A DNA stretch of 64,000 bases from Sulfurimonas sp. (GTDB lineage: Bacteria > Campylobacterota > Campylobacteria > Campylobacterales > Sulfurimonadaceae), in assembly GCA_013791885.1 (NCBI GenBank), contig VMSZ01000020.1:23537-87536 (forward strand), written 5' to 3'. The notes under the pieces are model-generated. The model was not told the DNA's origin, made no database searches, and saw nothing but the letters and a program-made list of their open reading frames with translations. Of this stretch, positions 42,791 through 51,252 are shown piece by piece (position 1 is the stretch's first letter; each line of letters begins with the position of its first letter). A program made the translations under genes and the position numbers.

Positions 42791-44959
42791 TTGGCAAGAA
42801 AACTGACCGTAAGACAACAAATAGGCACCAGCTTAAACTTCCTGCTTGGACAAAAAGATTTAAGTGTTGTCATTTTTGTTATGGCAATACTTGCAATTAT
42901 CATTGTACCTCTTCCATCGGCAGTTTTAGATGTACTTTTAACTGTTTCCATGGCTTTGGCAGTTTTAATCTTACTTATATCACTGTACGTTCCAAAACCA
43001 ACAGATTTAACGACGTTTCCAACACTCATTCTTATTCTAACACTTTTTAGACTAGCACTCAATATTGCAACAACAAGGATGATTTTAAGTCACGGTCATG
43101 AAGGCGATGCAGGTGTGAGTGACATTATTACCAGCTTTGGTAACTTTGTTGTCGGTGGAAACTTTGTTATAGGTATTATAGTTTTTTCCATTCTTGTTCT
43201 TATAAACTTTATGGTTATTACCAAAGGTTCCACCAGAGTTGCAGAAGTTGCAGCCCGCTTCGTACTCGATTCTATGCCTGGAAAGCAAATGGCTGTTGAC
43301 GCCGACCTAAACGCAGGTCTTATTGACGATGCGCAGGCAAAAGCCAGACGTGCCGAAATTCTTCAAGATGCTAATTTTTACGGGGCTATGGACGGTTCGA
43401 GTAAGTTTGTAAAAGGAGACGCTGTTGCGGGTATTATTATTACTCTCATTAACATTATCGGCGGTTTTCTTATTGGTGTTTTTCAGCATGACATGACTGT
43501 TAGTGATGCCGCTTCAACGTTCACACTTCTAACTATCGGAGATGGTTTAGTCGGACAGATTCCGGCACTTATCATCTCAACTGCTACAGGTATTATGATT
43601 ACCAGAAGTTCTAGTGATGGAGACAACTTTGCAGAAGGTACCATCAATCAGATGATGGGAAATGCAAAAATCATGATGATTGTTGGTTTCATTATGATTT
43701 TATTTGCTCTTGTTCCTGGTCTTCCAACAGCATCTATGGGTTTTGTAGGGATGATATTTGCACTCCTGGGGTGGTCTGTTTATAAATATGAAAGAGGCGA
43801 ACTGAGCATTCTCAATGTTGGTCCTATTGTCGGCCAAAAAACAAAAGAAACGCAAGACAAAGAACAGGCTGCAATGCGACCTAAAAAAACAAATGAAGAG
43901 ATTGCCAAAGAAGAAGAAGCTGCCTTAGAAGACATTCTCAAAGTGGAGATGTTGGAGCTTACACTCGGCTACCAGCTTATTCGTCTTGCAGACAGTTCTC
44001 AAGGAGGCGATTTACTTGAACGTATTCGCTCTATGAGACGTAAAATTGCTTCAGACTATGGTTTTCTTATGCCTCAAGTTCGTATTAGAGATAACCTGCA
44101 TCTGCAACCTCAGCAATATCAGATTTTGCTCAAAGGTATCTCCATTGGAGAAGGCAAAATTGTTCCGGACAAATTTTTGGCCATGGACAGCGGAATGGCG
44201 ACAGGCGAAATAACAGGCGAAAAAACTAAAGAACCTGCGTTTGGACTAGATGCAATGTGGATTCCTGCGGAGATGAAAGAAGATGCCATCATCAACGGTT
44301 ATACCGTTGTCGATCCAGCGACAGTTATTTCCACACATATGAGCGAACTTGTTAAACGCAACGCAGAAGATCTCTTAACGCGTCAAGAAGTTCAATCACT
44401 CATCAATAAAATTAAAAATGACTTTCCTGTTATTGTGGATGATGTTTTAAAAGTTGCTTCTATCGGGCTTATTCAAAGAATTCTCAAAGCACTTTTACAT
44501 GAAAAAATTCCTCTCAAAGATATGCTTACAATCCTGGAAACGACTGCAGACATTGCAGAGTACACAAAAAATGTTGAGCTTATAACAGAACAGGTCAGAG
44601 CGAAACTCTCACGTATTATTACACAAATGTATTCAAGTGACGATGGTGTTATCAGACTTTTAACTTTTGACACAAACTCTGAGCAGATGATGCTTGAAAA
44701 ATCACGCGAGCAAGACGGTGTCAGAAGTCTCAATCTTAATGTTGGTGAAATAAATGCGCTTATTCAGGCGACAAGCGCTAAAGCGGCAGAGCTTTTACAA
44801 AAAGGGGTGTCTCCTGTAGTTATTATAGTCGATCCTCAGATTAGACGCGGAGTTGCCGAAATATTTGAACGTTTTTCTTTGGATGTCGTCACCCTCTCTC
44901 ACGCAGAGATAGATTCGAGTGCAACTTTCGAAGTCATGGGTTCGATTACCATCAAATAG
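42791..44959 (+). CDS. flhA: Flagellar export apparatus protein FlhA
   Basis: A 722-residue inner-membrane component of the flagellar type III export gate. About eight membrane helices occupy residues 20-310, including the FHIPEP motif-like region VPKPTDLTTFPTLILILTLFRLALNIATTR. A large cytosolic domain (about 350-722) binds export substrates and chaperones. The start is TTG at 42791, only two bases after the rrf2 stop, with a weak ribosome site, so coupling to the regulator is likely. The stop lies inside an 11-bp inverted repeat. Confidence 0.95.
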   Translation: MARKLTVRQQIGTSLNFLLGQKDLSVVIFVMAILAIIIVPLPSAVLDVLLTVSMALAVLILLISLYVPKPTDLTTFPTLILILTLFRLALNIATTRMILSHGHEGDAGVSDIITSFGNFVVGGNFVIGIIVFSILVLINFMVITKGSTRVAEVAARFVLDSMPGKQMAVDADLNAGLIDDAQAKARRAEILQDANFYGAMDGSSKFVKGDAVAGIIITLINIIGGFLIGVFQHDMTVSDAASTFTLLTIGDGLVGQIPALIISTATGIMITRSSSDGDNFAEGTINQMMGNAKIMMIVGFIMILFALVPGLPTASMGFVGMIFALLGWSVYKYERGELSILNVGPIVGQKTKETQDKEQAAMRPKKTNEEIAKEEEAALEDILKVEMLELTLGYQLIRLADSSQGGDLLERIRSMRRKIASDYGFLMPQVRIRDNLHLQPQQYQILLKGISIGEGKIVPDKFLAMDSGMATGEITGEKTKEPAFGLDAMWIPAEMKEDAIINGYTVVDPATVISTHMSELVKRNAEDLLTRQEVQSLINKIKNDFPVIVDDVLKVASIGLIQRILKALLHEKIPLKDMLTILETTADIAEYTKNVELITEQVRAKLSRIITQMYSSDDGVIRLLTFDTNSEQMMLEKSREQDGVRSLNLNVGEINALIQATSAKAAELLQKGVSPVVIIVDPQIRRGVAEIFERFSLDVVTLSHAEIDSSATFEVMGSITIK

Positions 44960-45001
44960 CCAGCCTTGTGCACTTTTCATAAAAGTATATAAGGCTGGCT
45001 A
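44957..45001 (+). terminator. Hairpin spanning the flhA stop codon
   Basis: TAGCCAGCCTT (44957-44967) and AAGGCTGGCTA (44991-45001) form a perfect 11-bp stem; an inner ACTTTT-cat-AAAAGT extends it. The first arm begins with the flhA stop. No T-run follows. It may protect the mRNA end or partly terminate before the repeat. Confidence 0.6.
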
Positions 45002-45005
45002 TAGT

Positions 45006-45093
45006 TCTCAAAAAACTTTGTTTTTTGTAGCTTTAGAGGGATGCAAGGGACAAATTGTCCCTGCCACGAAAACGGACTTGTTCGTTTTTGTAC
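45006..45093. repeat. Dispersed ~88-base repeat, copy 2
   Basis: Second copy of the element at 42218, same orientation, lying between flhA and the DHH phosphoesterase gene. The inner stem is AGGGACaaattGTCCCT in place of AGGGACTTTAGTCCCT, and the last stem AAAACGGAC-ttg-TTCGTTTTT matches imperfectly. The stems are kept while the loops differ. Confidence 0.7.
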
Positions 45094-45124
45094 ATAATAT
45101 TAGTAAAAACAAAGGTTATTAGAA

Positions 45125-46204
45125 ATGAAAAACAGAAAAATATATCATCTTTCTCACATTGATTTGGATGGTTATAGCTGTCAGTTGGTTATGAAGTACA
45201 CACCTTATGAGATTAAAAACTACAATTCAAATTATGGTGAAGAAGTCAGACAAAAGTTAGAGATGATTGTTGAAACAATAGAGAATGACAACAGTCCCGC
45301 TCTTATACTTGTCACAGATTTAAATCTTACAGCCGATGAGTCTAAATGGATTAACAACAAAATACACTTGTTCAACAACGCCAATAAAGATGTCAAACTT
45401 TTACTTCTTGACCACCATGGAAGCGGGGAAGAGAGTGCGAAAAAATACGAGTGGTACTATCTTGACGTCACGAGATGTGCTACAAAAATAACGTATGACT
45501 ATGTAAAAGAAAATTTTGAGTTCAATGAACCTGTATGGATGAGTAAATATGTCGACGTTGTAAACGCGGTTGATTTATGGAAACAAGAGGAAGTTGAAAA
45601 CTTTGAATATGGAAAAGTCTGTATGAGACTTGTTACAGAAACGCGAGAACTGAATAAGGTTATGTTTCCAGAAGAAGATAATGATTATAAAATCTCTTTA
45701 CTTCACAAGGCCTCAGAGCTTCTTAATGAGCCAGATGCACATATTCTTCTGGATGATAAAATTCATACACTCAAAAAAGATTTTTTCAGAGTAGAAAAAA
45801 ATGACACACTGGATAATTTGGCTACAAAATACATAGTAAATCTTCTTGGAAAACAAAGAGATAAAAACACTATCTACTACAAAGGTTACCGCGGTTATCT
45901 CAGCTACGGTATCGGCAATACTTCCATTATTGGCAACGGCTTTTTACTTGCGTTTCCTGAATATGACTTCATAGTAGATGTAAGCTACAGAGGAACAATG
46001 AGCCTTCGCGCAAATAACCAGGTAAGCGTCTCTCAAATCTCTAAAGAGTGGACAAACGGCGGTGGACATCCAAACGCAGCCGGAGGAAGAGTTATTGGCT
46101 TTAAAGAGCAGTTTCGTTACGATAAAGTCAAACAACAGATTGAAAAAATAATCAATGACAAAGAGGCCGTTGCAGGCGATTTGGAATACAAAAAAGAGTC
46201 TTAA
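45125..46204 (+). CDS. DHH-family phosphoesterase
   Basis: A 359-residue cytosolic metal-dependent phosphoesterase. SHIDLDGYSC (10-19), VTDLN, and LLLDHHGSGEES (DHH at about 98-100) supply metal ligands. The DHHA1 domain ends with NGGGHPNAAGGRV (about 306-318). Relatives degrade short oligoribonucleotides, pAp or cyclic dinucleotides; the substrate here is not determined. A link to c-di-GMP turnover is possible given the many GGDEF/EAL genes, but unproven. It is alone on its transcript, convergent with the EAL-HDOD gene. Confidence 0.87.
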   Translation: MKNRKIYHLSHIDLDGYSCQLVMKYTPYEIKNYNSNYGEEVRQKLEMIVETIENDNSPALILVTDLNLTADESKWINNKIHLFNNANKDVKLLLLDHHGSGEESAKKYEWYYLDVTRCATKITYDYVKENFEFNEPVWMSKYVDVVNAVDLWKQEEVENFEYGKVCMRLVTETRELNKVMFPEEDNDYKISLLHKASELLNEPDAHILLDDKIHTLKKDFFRVEKNDTLDNLATKYIVNLLGKQRDKNTIYYKGYRGYLSYGIGNTSIIGNGFLLAFPEYDFIVDVSYRGTMSLRANNQVSVSQISKEWTNGGGHPNAAGGRVIGFKEQFRYDKVKQQIEKIINDKEAVAGDLEYKKES

Positions 46205-46207
46205 GCT

Positions 46208-47419
46208 TTAAAACTTATCGCTCTGTATATCTACTCCGCCATCTTCAAGAGTATATATAAGGTCGGTAGTATTAAGCTTTTCAAAATTTGCCATCATAAT
46301 TTTTTTCAAATACTCTCGCTCTGCCTGCTCAGCACGCATCAAGCTTGCTGCAAAAATTCCTTTTTTTTCTAAAACTAAAGAGCTTATGTCGCTATCCATC
46401 TTTATATGGGCCATTAAATCTTTGATATTTGTTTCAAATATGGAACTGAGCATAGAAAACATACCTGCAAGATAAGCTTTATCTTTGAGTTTATCGCTGG
46501 CCTCACCTTCCATTCTCTCAGCTCTTTTTAGCGCTAATTCAAGAATAGTTTTCGAGGCTGCATTTTTAGTTGCTTCAGAATACAAATAGACTAAGAGCCA
46601 TCTAAGCAATTTATCTCTTCCCATAAGAGTAATGACTTGTGTCAGAGAGCCAATAGTGACATCAAAATTTTTGGAATTGTTTAAAAATTCCACGAGCCTG
46701 TATGATAAATCGGGTTGACGTTTAATGAAAGATTCAAGCTCTCCGGTACTGTTATTATCTTTAATTATTTTTATGAGTTGGAGAATAATGAACTGGGCAG
46801 GATCTTTTGAACCGATGATCTCTATAGTTTCCGGTTTATCCAAATAATAACCTTGAAAAAAATCAAATCCCATATCTTTATACAATTGGAAATCTTCTTT
46901 TGTTTCTATATTCTGGGCCAAAAGTTTGACTCTTGTATCTTTAAACTTTGCCATAACTTTTTCTAGATTTTGCGGCTCAGATAAGAGCACATCCATTTTA
47001 ATGATATCAATGTAGTTAAACAAACTTTTAAATTTTATAATCATCTTAGCACTTGAATCAAAATGCTCTAAAGATAACCTAAAACCGCGTTTTCTGTATT
47101 GAATAATTTTTGCGAGAACTTTTTCTGAGAGCTCAATGTCTTCTAAAATATTTAAAATAAATCTGTCTTTATCTAAAACATCTAAAATACCTTTTAAAAA
47201 TGCCTCTTCATCGACGTTCACAAAGGCAAGAGTCTTAGTTCCAAGCAGCTCATCCAACTCTTTACTTGTTATAGAGCTGGCTATAAGCTGCGCCGTCCCT
47301 TTTAAGCTGCTGGAAATATTTGTTGGATGGTTTGAGGCATCTTTAAACAGAAGTTCATATGCATAAACCTGGTTCCTACTGTCAAATATCTTTTGCTTGG
47401 AAATATTTATTATATTCAT
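46208..47419 (-). CDS. YuxH-type protein with degenerate EAL and HDOD domains
   Basis: A 403-residue signalling protein. The N-terminal half has an EAL-like fold with the EAL motif as ELL (YAYELLFKD), and LEHFDSS where active enzymes have DDFG, so it probably does not cleave c-di-GMP. The C-terminal half is an HDOD domain (FLNNSKNFDVTIGSLTQVITLMGRDKLLRWLLVYLY), common in signalling proteins. It may bind c-di-GMP or proteins. GGAG lies seven bases before the ATG. It is convergent with the DHH gene and downstream of the amidase. Confidence 0.83.
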   Translation of the reverse strand: MNIINISKQKIFDSRNQVYAYELLFKDASNHPTNISSSLKGTAQLIASSITSKELDELLGTKTLAFVNVDEEAFLKGILDVLDKDRFILNILEDIELSEKVLAKIIQYRKRGFRLSLEHFDSSAKMIIKFKSLFNYIDIIKMDVLLSEPQNLEKVMAKFKDTRVKLLAQNIETKEDFQLYKDMGFDFFQGYYLDKPETIEIIGSKDPAQFIILQLIKIIKDNNSTGELESFIKRQPDLSYRLVEFLNNSKNFDVTIGSLTQVITLMGRDKLLRWLLVYLYSEATKNAASKTILELALKRAERMEGEASDKLKDKAYLAGMFSMLSSIFETNIKDLMAHIKMDSDISSLVLEKKGIFAASLMRAEQAEREYLKKIMMANFEKLNTTDLIYTLEDGGVDIQSDKF

Positions 47420-47466
47420 GCAGAGGCTCCATTTTTATATCTGTTTGCATATTACATTAAAATGTC

Positions 47467-48933
47467 TTAATTGTTTAAAAAATATCTCTCCACACCATTT
47501 GCAAGGCCTGTTGCCAAGCTTTTTTGATATCTTCTGTCTACTAGCCTTTTTGACTCTGTCGGATGAGAGATAAATCCAACTTCCACCAAGACTGAAGGCA
47601 TCTGTGCGCCGACTAAAACCCAGAAAGGTCCTTCACGTACTCCGCCGTCATGTACATTGCTGTATCCGCCCAAAGAACCAAGCATTCCTCTTTGGAGATC
47701 TATGGCTAACTTATTTGATGCAACAATATTATGCTTATTAAGAGTATTTAAAAAACTTTCTTTCCCATAAAAGTTCATATCACTTAAGTCTGCCGAGTTC
47801 TCCTTGGCTGCAACTTTCTTTGCTCTGCTTGATCTTGAATTTGAAAGATAATAACACTCAATTCCATGTGCACTATCGGCATTTGCTTTCGCTACAGCAT
47901 TCGCATGAATGCTCACAAAAATATCTGCATTTCTTTTATTGGCGAATTGTGTTCTATGACTTAATTTAACAAACTCATCTCTATCTCTTGTCATGTGCAC
48001 TCTATAACCGCGAGATTTTAAAATCTCTTTTAATGCACTGGCTATATCCATAACAATGATTTTTTCTTTCTCTTTATGGCGTCCTATAGCCCCGGGATCT
48101 TTGCCTCCGTGTCCTGCATCAATTACAATTGTTTTATTTCTATCCAAACGTATTGGAGTCGGCTCACTCGGAACATACTCAGGTTTTTTTTGACTCACCG
48201 GCTCTTCTAGAACATTAATAACAATAAGCTCATTTTCAACCTTGTATCTAACGTTGAGTTTAGCATCATTCTCAATCACTAAACGAAGAGTATTTTGATT
48301 AAATTGTGCAAGTCTAATTTTAGCAATTCCATCTTTTCGAAGATTTTGAGACTCTGTCAGCATTGAAGCATGTATATCAAATATGTATCGGTATGTATTT
48401 TTTTTGGAATCATAAAGTGTAAAATAATTTACCTGATTTTGATTTATACTTTTATCAAAACTTAATAGCATCCTTCCCTCTTGCCATCTGACGGACTTCA
48501 ACTTATGAGAGGATGTAATTTTTATATCATCACTTTTTTTACTGCTAGTATACAGAATCTCCGTTTTTCTTTCATCATGAGCCTCTTTTTGAGGAGCTAA
48601 GACAGGAGTATCTTCATATTTTTTTTCTACTGGCGGACTTGGAAGAGGTTTATTGCCCGTTTTGTATTGTGAAAGTTCATCTGAATATGCAGAGACATCT
48701 ATATGCAGTTTACTGCCGCTTTTAACAATTCCTCTTAAAGCTTTTATTTTAAGCTGTGCATCATTTTCCATGATAGCACGCAGATAAACACTTTTATAAT
48801 CATCATACGCACGAAACTGATTGCTTTTATTGTTTGTCTGCATAAAAGCATCGGCACGCTTTAAAATTTCATCACTATCCGCAGCATATAGAGAAAAAAC
48901 AAATAAAAACAGTACTAATAAATGGCGAAGCAT
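47467..48933 (-). CDS. N-acetylmuramoyl-L-alanine amidase, AmiA/AmiC type
   Basis: A 488-residue exported peptidoglycan amidase that splits daughter cells. It has a signal peptide (about 1-18), a helical/linker region to about 110, an AMIN-like beta domain (KSVRWQEGRMLLSF... to NVLEEP) for septal targeting, and a C-terminal Amidase_3 domain. In that domain DAGHGGKDPG, SIHAN and EVGFISHPTE supply the zinc and catalytic residues. It is the last gene of the pyrH-spoT operon in the order also known from Campylobacter, nine bases after the nitronate monooxygenase. Confidence 0.91.
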   Translation of the reverse strand: MLRHLLVLFLFVFSLYAADSDEILKRADAFMQTNNKSNQFRAYDDYKSVYLRAIMENDAQLKIKALRGIVKSGSKLHIDVSAYSDELSQYKTGNKPLPSPPVEKKYEDTPVLAPQKEAHDERKTEILYTSSKKSDDIKITSSHKLKSVRWQEGRMLLSFDKSINQNQVNYFTLYDSKKNTYRYIFDIHASMLTESQNLRKDGIAKIRLAQFNQNTLRLVIENDAKLNVRYKVENELIVINVLEEPVSQKKPEYVPSEPTPIRLDRNKTIVIDAGHGGKDPGAIGRHKEKEKIIVMDIASALKEILKSRGYRVHMTRDRDEFVKLSHRTQFANKRNADIFVSIHANAVAKANADSAHGIECYYLSNSRSSRAKKVAAKENSADLSDMNFYGKESFLNTLNKHNIVASNKLAIDLQRGMLGSLGGYSNVHDGGVREGPFWVLVGAQMPSVLVEVGFISHPTESKRLVDRRYQKSLATGLANGVERYFLNN

Positions 48934-48941
48934 ATATTTAT

Positions 48942-50033
48942 TTATTCACCTTCGGTAAGCTTATGAATCAACTCTTTTACAGATATCAGTTCAGTTAATC
49001 TGTATCCGTTTGTACCTGAGAAAAAGAGACCTGTTTCAAGGTTTCCTTCATAGGCATCGCTGAGTCTGTCTGCTATACAAAACCCGACTTTTTTAGCCTC
49101 TTCACCGCGATTACACGGAGCAACACAGTTTGAAATACATTTGATGGCAGGACCTTCTCTGTTCTCTACAAGCTTCGTCAAGTTTGTTCTTACGCCTTGT
49201 GCCGGATAACCCACAGGAGAAGACATAAGTTGTATATCTTCTTTTTTTGCGTTTATTAAGACTTGTTTGAGATTTTCATGCGCATCACACTCAAAAGTAC
49301 CTATAAAACGTGTTCCCATTTGAACACCGCTTGCACCAAGTGCCATCATCTCTTCGATGTCATTTTTATCCCAAACACCACCAGCTGCAATAACCGGAAT
49401 ATTTCCCCAAAGCGCTGCTTCAGCAACTACAGGTGCTACAAGATTTTCCAACTGGTTTTCAGGCATAGAACATTGCTCATACGTAAAGCCTTGATGCCCT
49501 CCACTTTTTGGACCCTCAAGAACTACCGCATCAGGCAATCTGTTATATCTTTGCTTCCATCTTTTACAGATGATTTTTAAAGCTTTTGCAGAAGATACAA
49601 TCGGCACAAGAGCCACATCCGGGTAACCTTCTGTAAATTCTGGCATATTCGTAGGAAGACCTGCTCCAGTAATAATAATGTTAATCCCCGCCTCACAAGC
49701 ATCCGTTACAACGCGTCCATAGTCATTAATAGCGTATAAAATATTCGCTGCAAGCGGTTTATCGCCACAAATTTTTCTGGCATTATCAATAATTGCGCCA
49801 AAACCCTCTTTAGAATAAAAGTTTGCAGCGTCCAAAGGTCTGTCAGCTACAAGTTTTTTTGCATGTGATTTGTGCTCATAGTAGCCAGTTCCAACAGCAC
49901 TGATAACACCGAGCCCACCCTCTTTTGAAACATTTCCGGCAAGCTGATCCCAACTGATACCGACACCCATTCCACCTTGAACTATAGGTTTTTCTATGAC
50001 ATATTTTCCAATTTTCAGTGATTCAAAACTCAT
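48942..50033 (-). CDS. Nitronate monooxygenase / 2-nitropropane dioxygenase family FMN enzyme
   Basis: A 363-residue TIM-barrel FMN protein. IVQGGMGVGIS (19-29), GAGLPT and GPKSGGHQG with the likely catalytic histidine, and AAGGVWDK and GTRFIGTFECDA (phosphate site) are conserved. The substrate is not known; related enzymes include FabK enoyl-ACP reductases, but no fatty-acid genes are next to it. Its ATG overlaps the tyrS stop by one base, so it is coupled to tyrS. Confidence 0.88.
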   Translation of the reverse strand: MSFESLKIGKYVIEKPIVQGGMGVGISWDQLAGNVSKEGGLGVISAVGTGYYEHKSHAKKLVADRPLDAANFYSKEGFGAIIDNARKICGDKPLAANILYAINDYGRVVTDACEAGINIIITGAGLPTNMPEFTEGYPDVALVPIVSSAKALKIICKRWKQRYNRLPDAVVLEGPKSGGHQGFTYEQCSMPENQLENLVAPVVAEAALWGNIPVIAAGGVWDKNDIEEMMALGASGVQMGTRFIGTFECDAHENLKQVLINAKKEDIQLMSSPVGYPAQGVRTNLTKLVENREGPAIKCISNCVAPCNRGEEAKKVGFCIADRLSDAYEGNLETGLFFSGTNGYRLTELISVKELIHKLTEGE

Positions 50034-51232
50034 TAATTTACCTTTAATTTTGCAAACTTTCTTTTTCCAACTTGAAGGACATATTCACCTTTGCCTAGTT
50101 GAAGCTGCTCATCGGATATTTTTTCTTGGTCTATTTTAACAGCACCTTGCTTAATATCTCTTCTAGCCTGTGAAGTTGATGGAGCGATGTTACAATCTAC
50201 CAAGGCTTTTGCAATCCAAATCTCTCCATCGCAACTATATTCTTCCAAATCTGTTGGAATTTGACTTTTTGCATGAACATTATCAAACTCCTCTTTTGCA
50301 CTTTTTGCTGCGTTTTGAGAATGAAACCTAGCCACAATTTCCATTGCCAAATTTTCTTTGACTGTTTTTGGGTGAAGAGTCTCCCCAGCAACAGCTTTTT
50401 TAATAGCCTCAATCTCATCTAAAGTTTTCGTACTCAAAAGCTCATAATAACGCCACATTAACTCATCTGAAATACTTAAAACTTTTCCGAACATGTCATT
50501 TGGTTCATCAGCAACCCCAATGTAATTACCAAGAGATTTGCTCATCTTCTGTACACCGTCAAGACCTTCTAAAATAGGCATCATAAGAACCGACTGCTCT
50601 TTACCTATCTCGTAAGCACGTTGCAGATATCTTCCCATTAAGAGATTAAATTTCTGGTCTGTGCCGCCTATTTCAATATCACTTTTAAGATGTACACTGT
50701 CATAACCTTGAAGCAGAGGATAAATAAACTCGCTGATAGAGATAGAGACACCGCTTTTGTAGCGTTTATCAAAATCGTCGCGTTCGAGCATTCTTGCAAC
50801 GTTGTAAGTTGTAGTAAGTGTCAGCATGCCCGATGCTCCAAGCGGATTTATCCACTCAGAATTAAAGACAACCTCTGTTTTAGATGCATCTAAAATTTTA
50901 AAAACCTGTTCTTTGTAGCTCTTTGCGTTTTCTAAAATATCTGTCTGACTTAAAGTTTTTCTCGTTGCACTTTTTCCCGTAGGATCACCGATTTGTGCCG
51001 TAAAATCACCTATTAGAAACTGAATGGTTGCACCATATTTTTGAAATGTTGCGAGCTTTTGCAAAAGAACCGTATGTCCAAGGTGTAAATCAGGTGCTGT
51101 AGGATCAAATCCCGCCTTTACAGTATACGTTTTGCCTTCATTGAAATACGCCTTGAGAAGAGTCTCAACTCTTGGCATATCTATAATTTCAGCACTTCCT
51201 CTTTGTATCTCTCTTAAAGCCTCTTGTAACAT
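50033..51232 (-). CDS. tyrS: Tyrosyl-tRNA synthetase
   Basis: A 399-residue class I synthetase. HLGHTVLL (HIGH signature, about 51-54) and KMSKSLGN (about 226) frame the active site. The C-terminal S4-like RNA-binding part contains [15 protein letters not shown]. It begins 20 bases after spoT in the core operon. The length is normal for the TyrZ type. Confidence 0.95.
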   Translation of the reverse strand: MLQEALREIQRGSAEIIDMPRVETLLKAYFNEGKTYTVKAGFDPTAPDLHLGHTVLLQKLATFQKYGATIQFLIGDFTAQIGDPTGKSATRKTLSQTDILENAKSYKEQVFKILDASKTEVVFNSEWINPLGASGMLTLTTTYNVARMLERDDFDKRYKSGVSISISEFIYPLLQGYDSVHLKSDIEIGGTDQKFNLLMGRYLQRAYEIGKEQSVLMMPILEGLDGVQKMSKSLGNYIGVADEPNDMFGKVLSISDELMWRYYELLSTKTLDEIEAIKKAVAGETLHPKTVKENLAMEIVARFHSQNAAKSAKEEFDNVHAKSQIPTDLEEYSCDGEIWIAKALVDCNIAPSTSQARRDIKQGAVKIDQEKISDEQLQLGKGEYVLQVGKRKFAKLKVN

Positions 51233-51252
51233 ATAAATAAATTCCTGTTCTA

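Noticed and set aside
44919..45122. Short forward frame over the end of flhA and the repeat
   Set aside because: It overlaps flhA and runs through a non-coding hairpin repeat, with no ribosome site.
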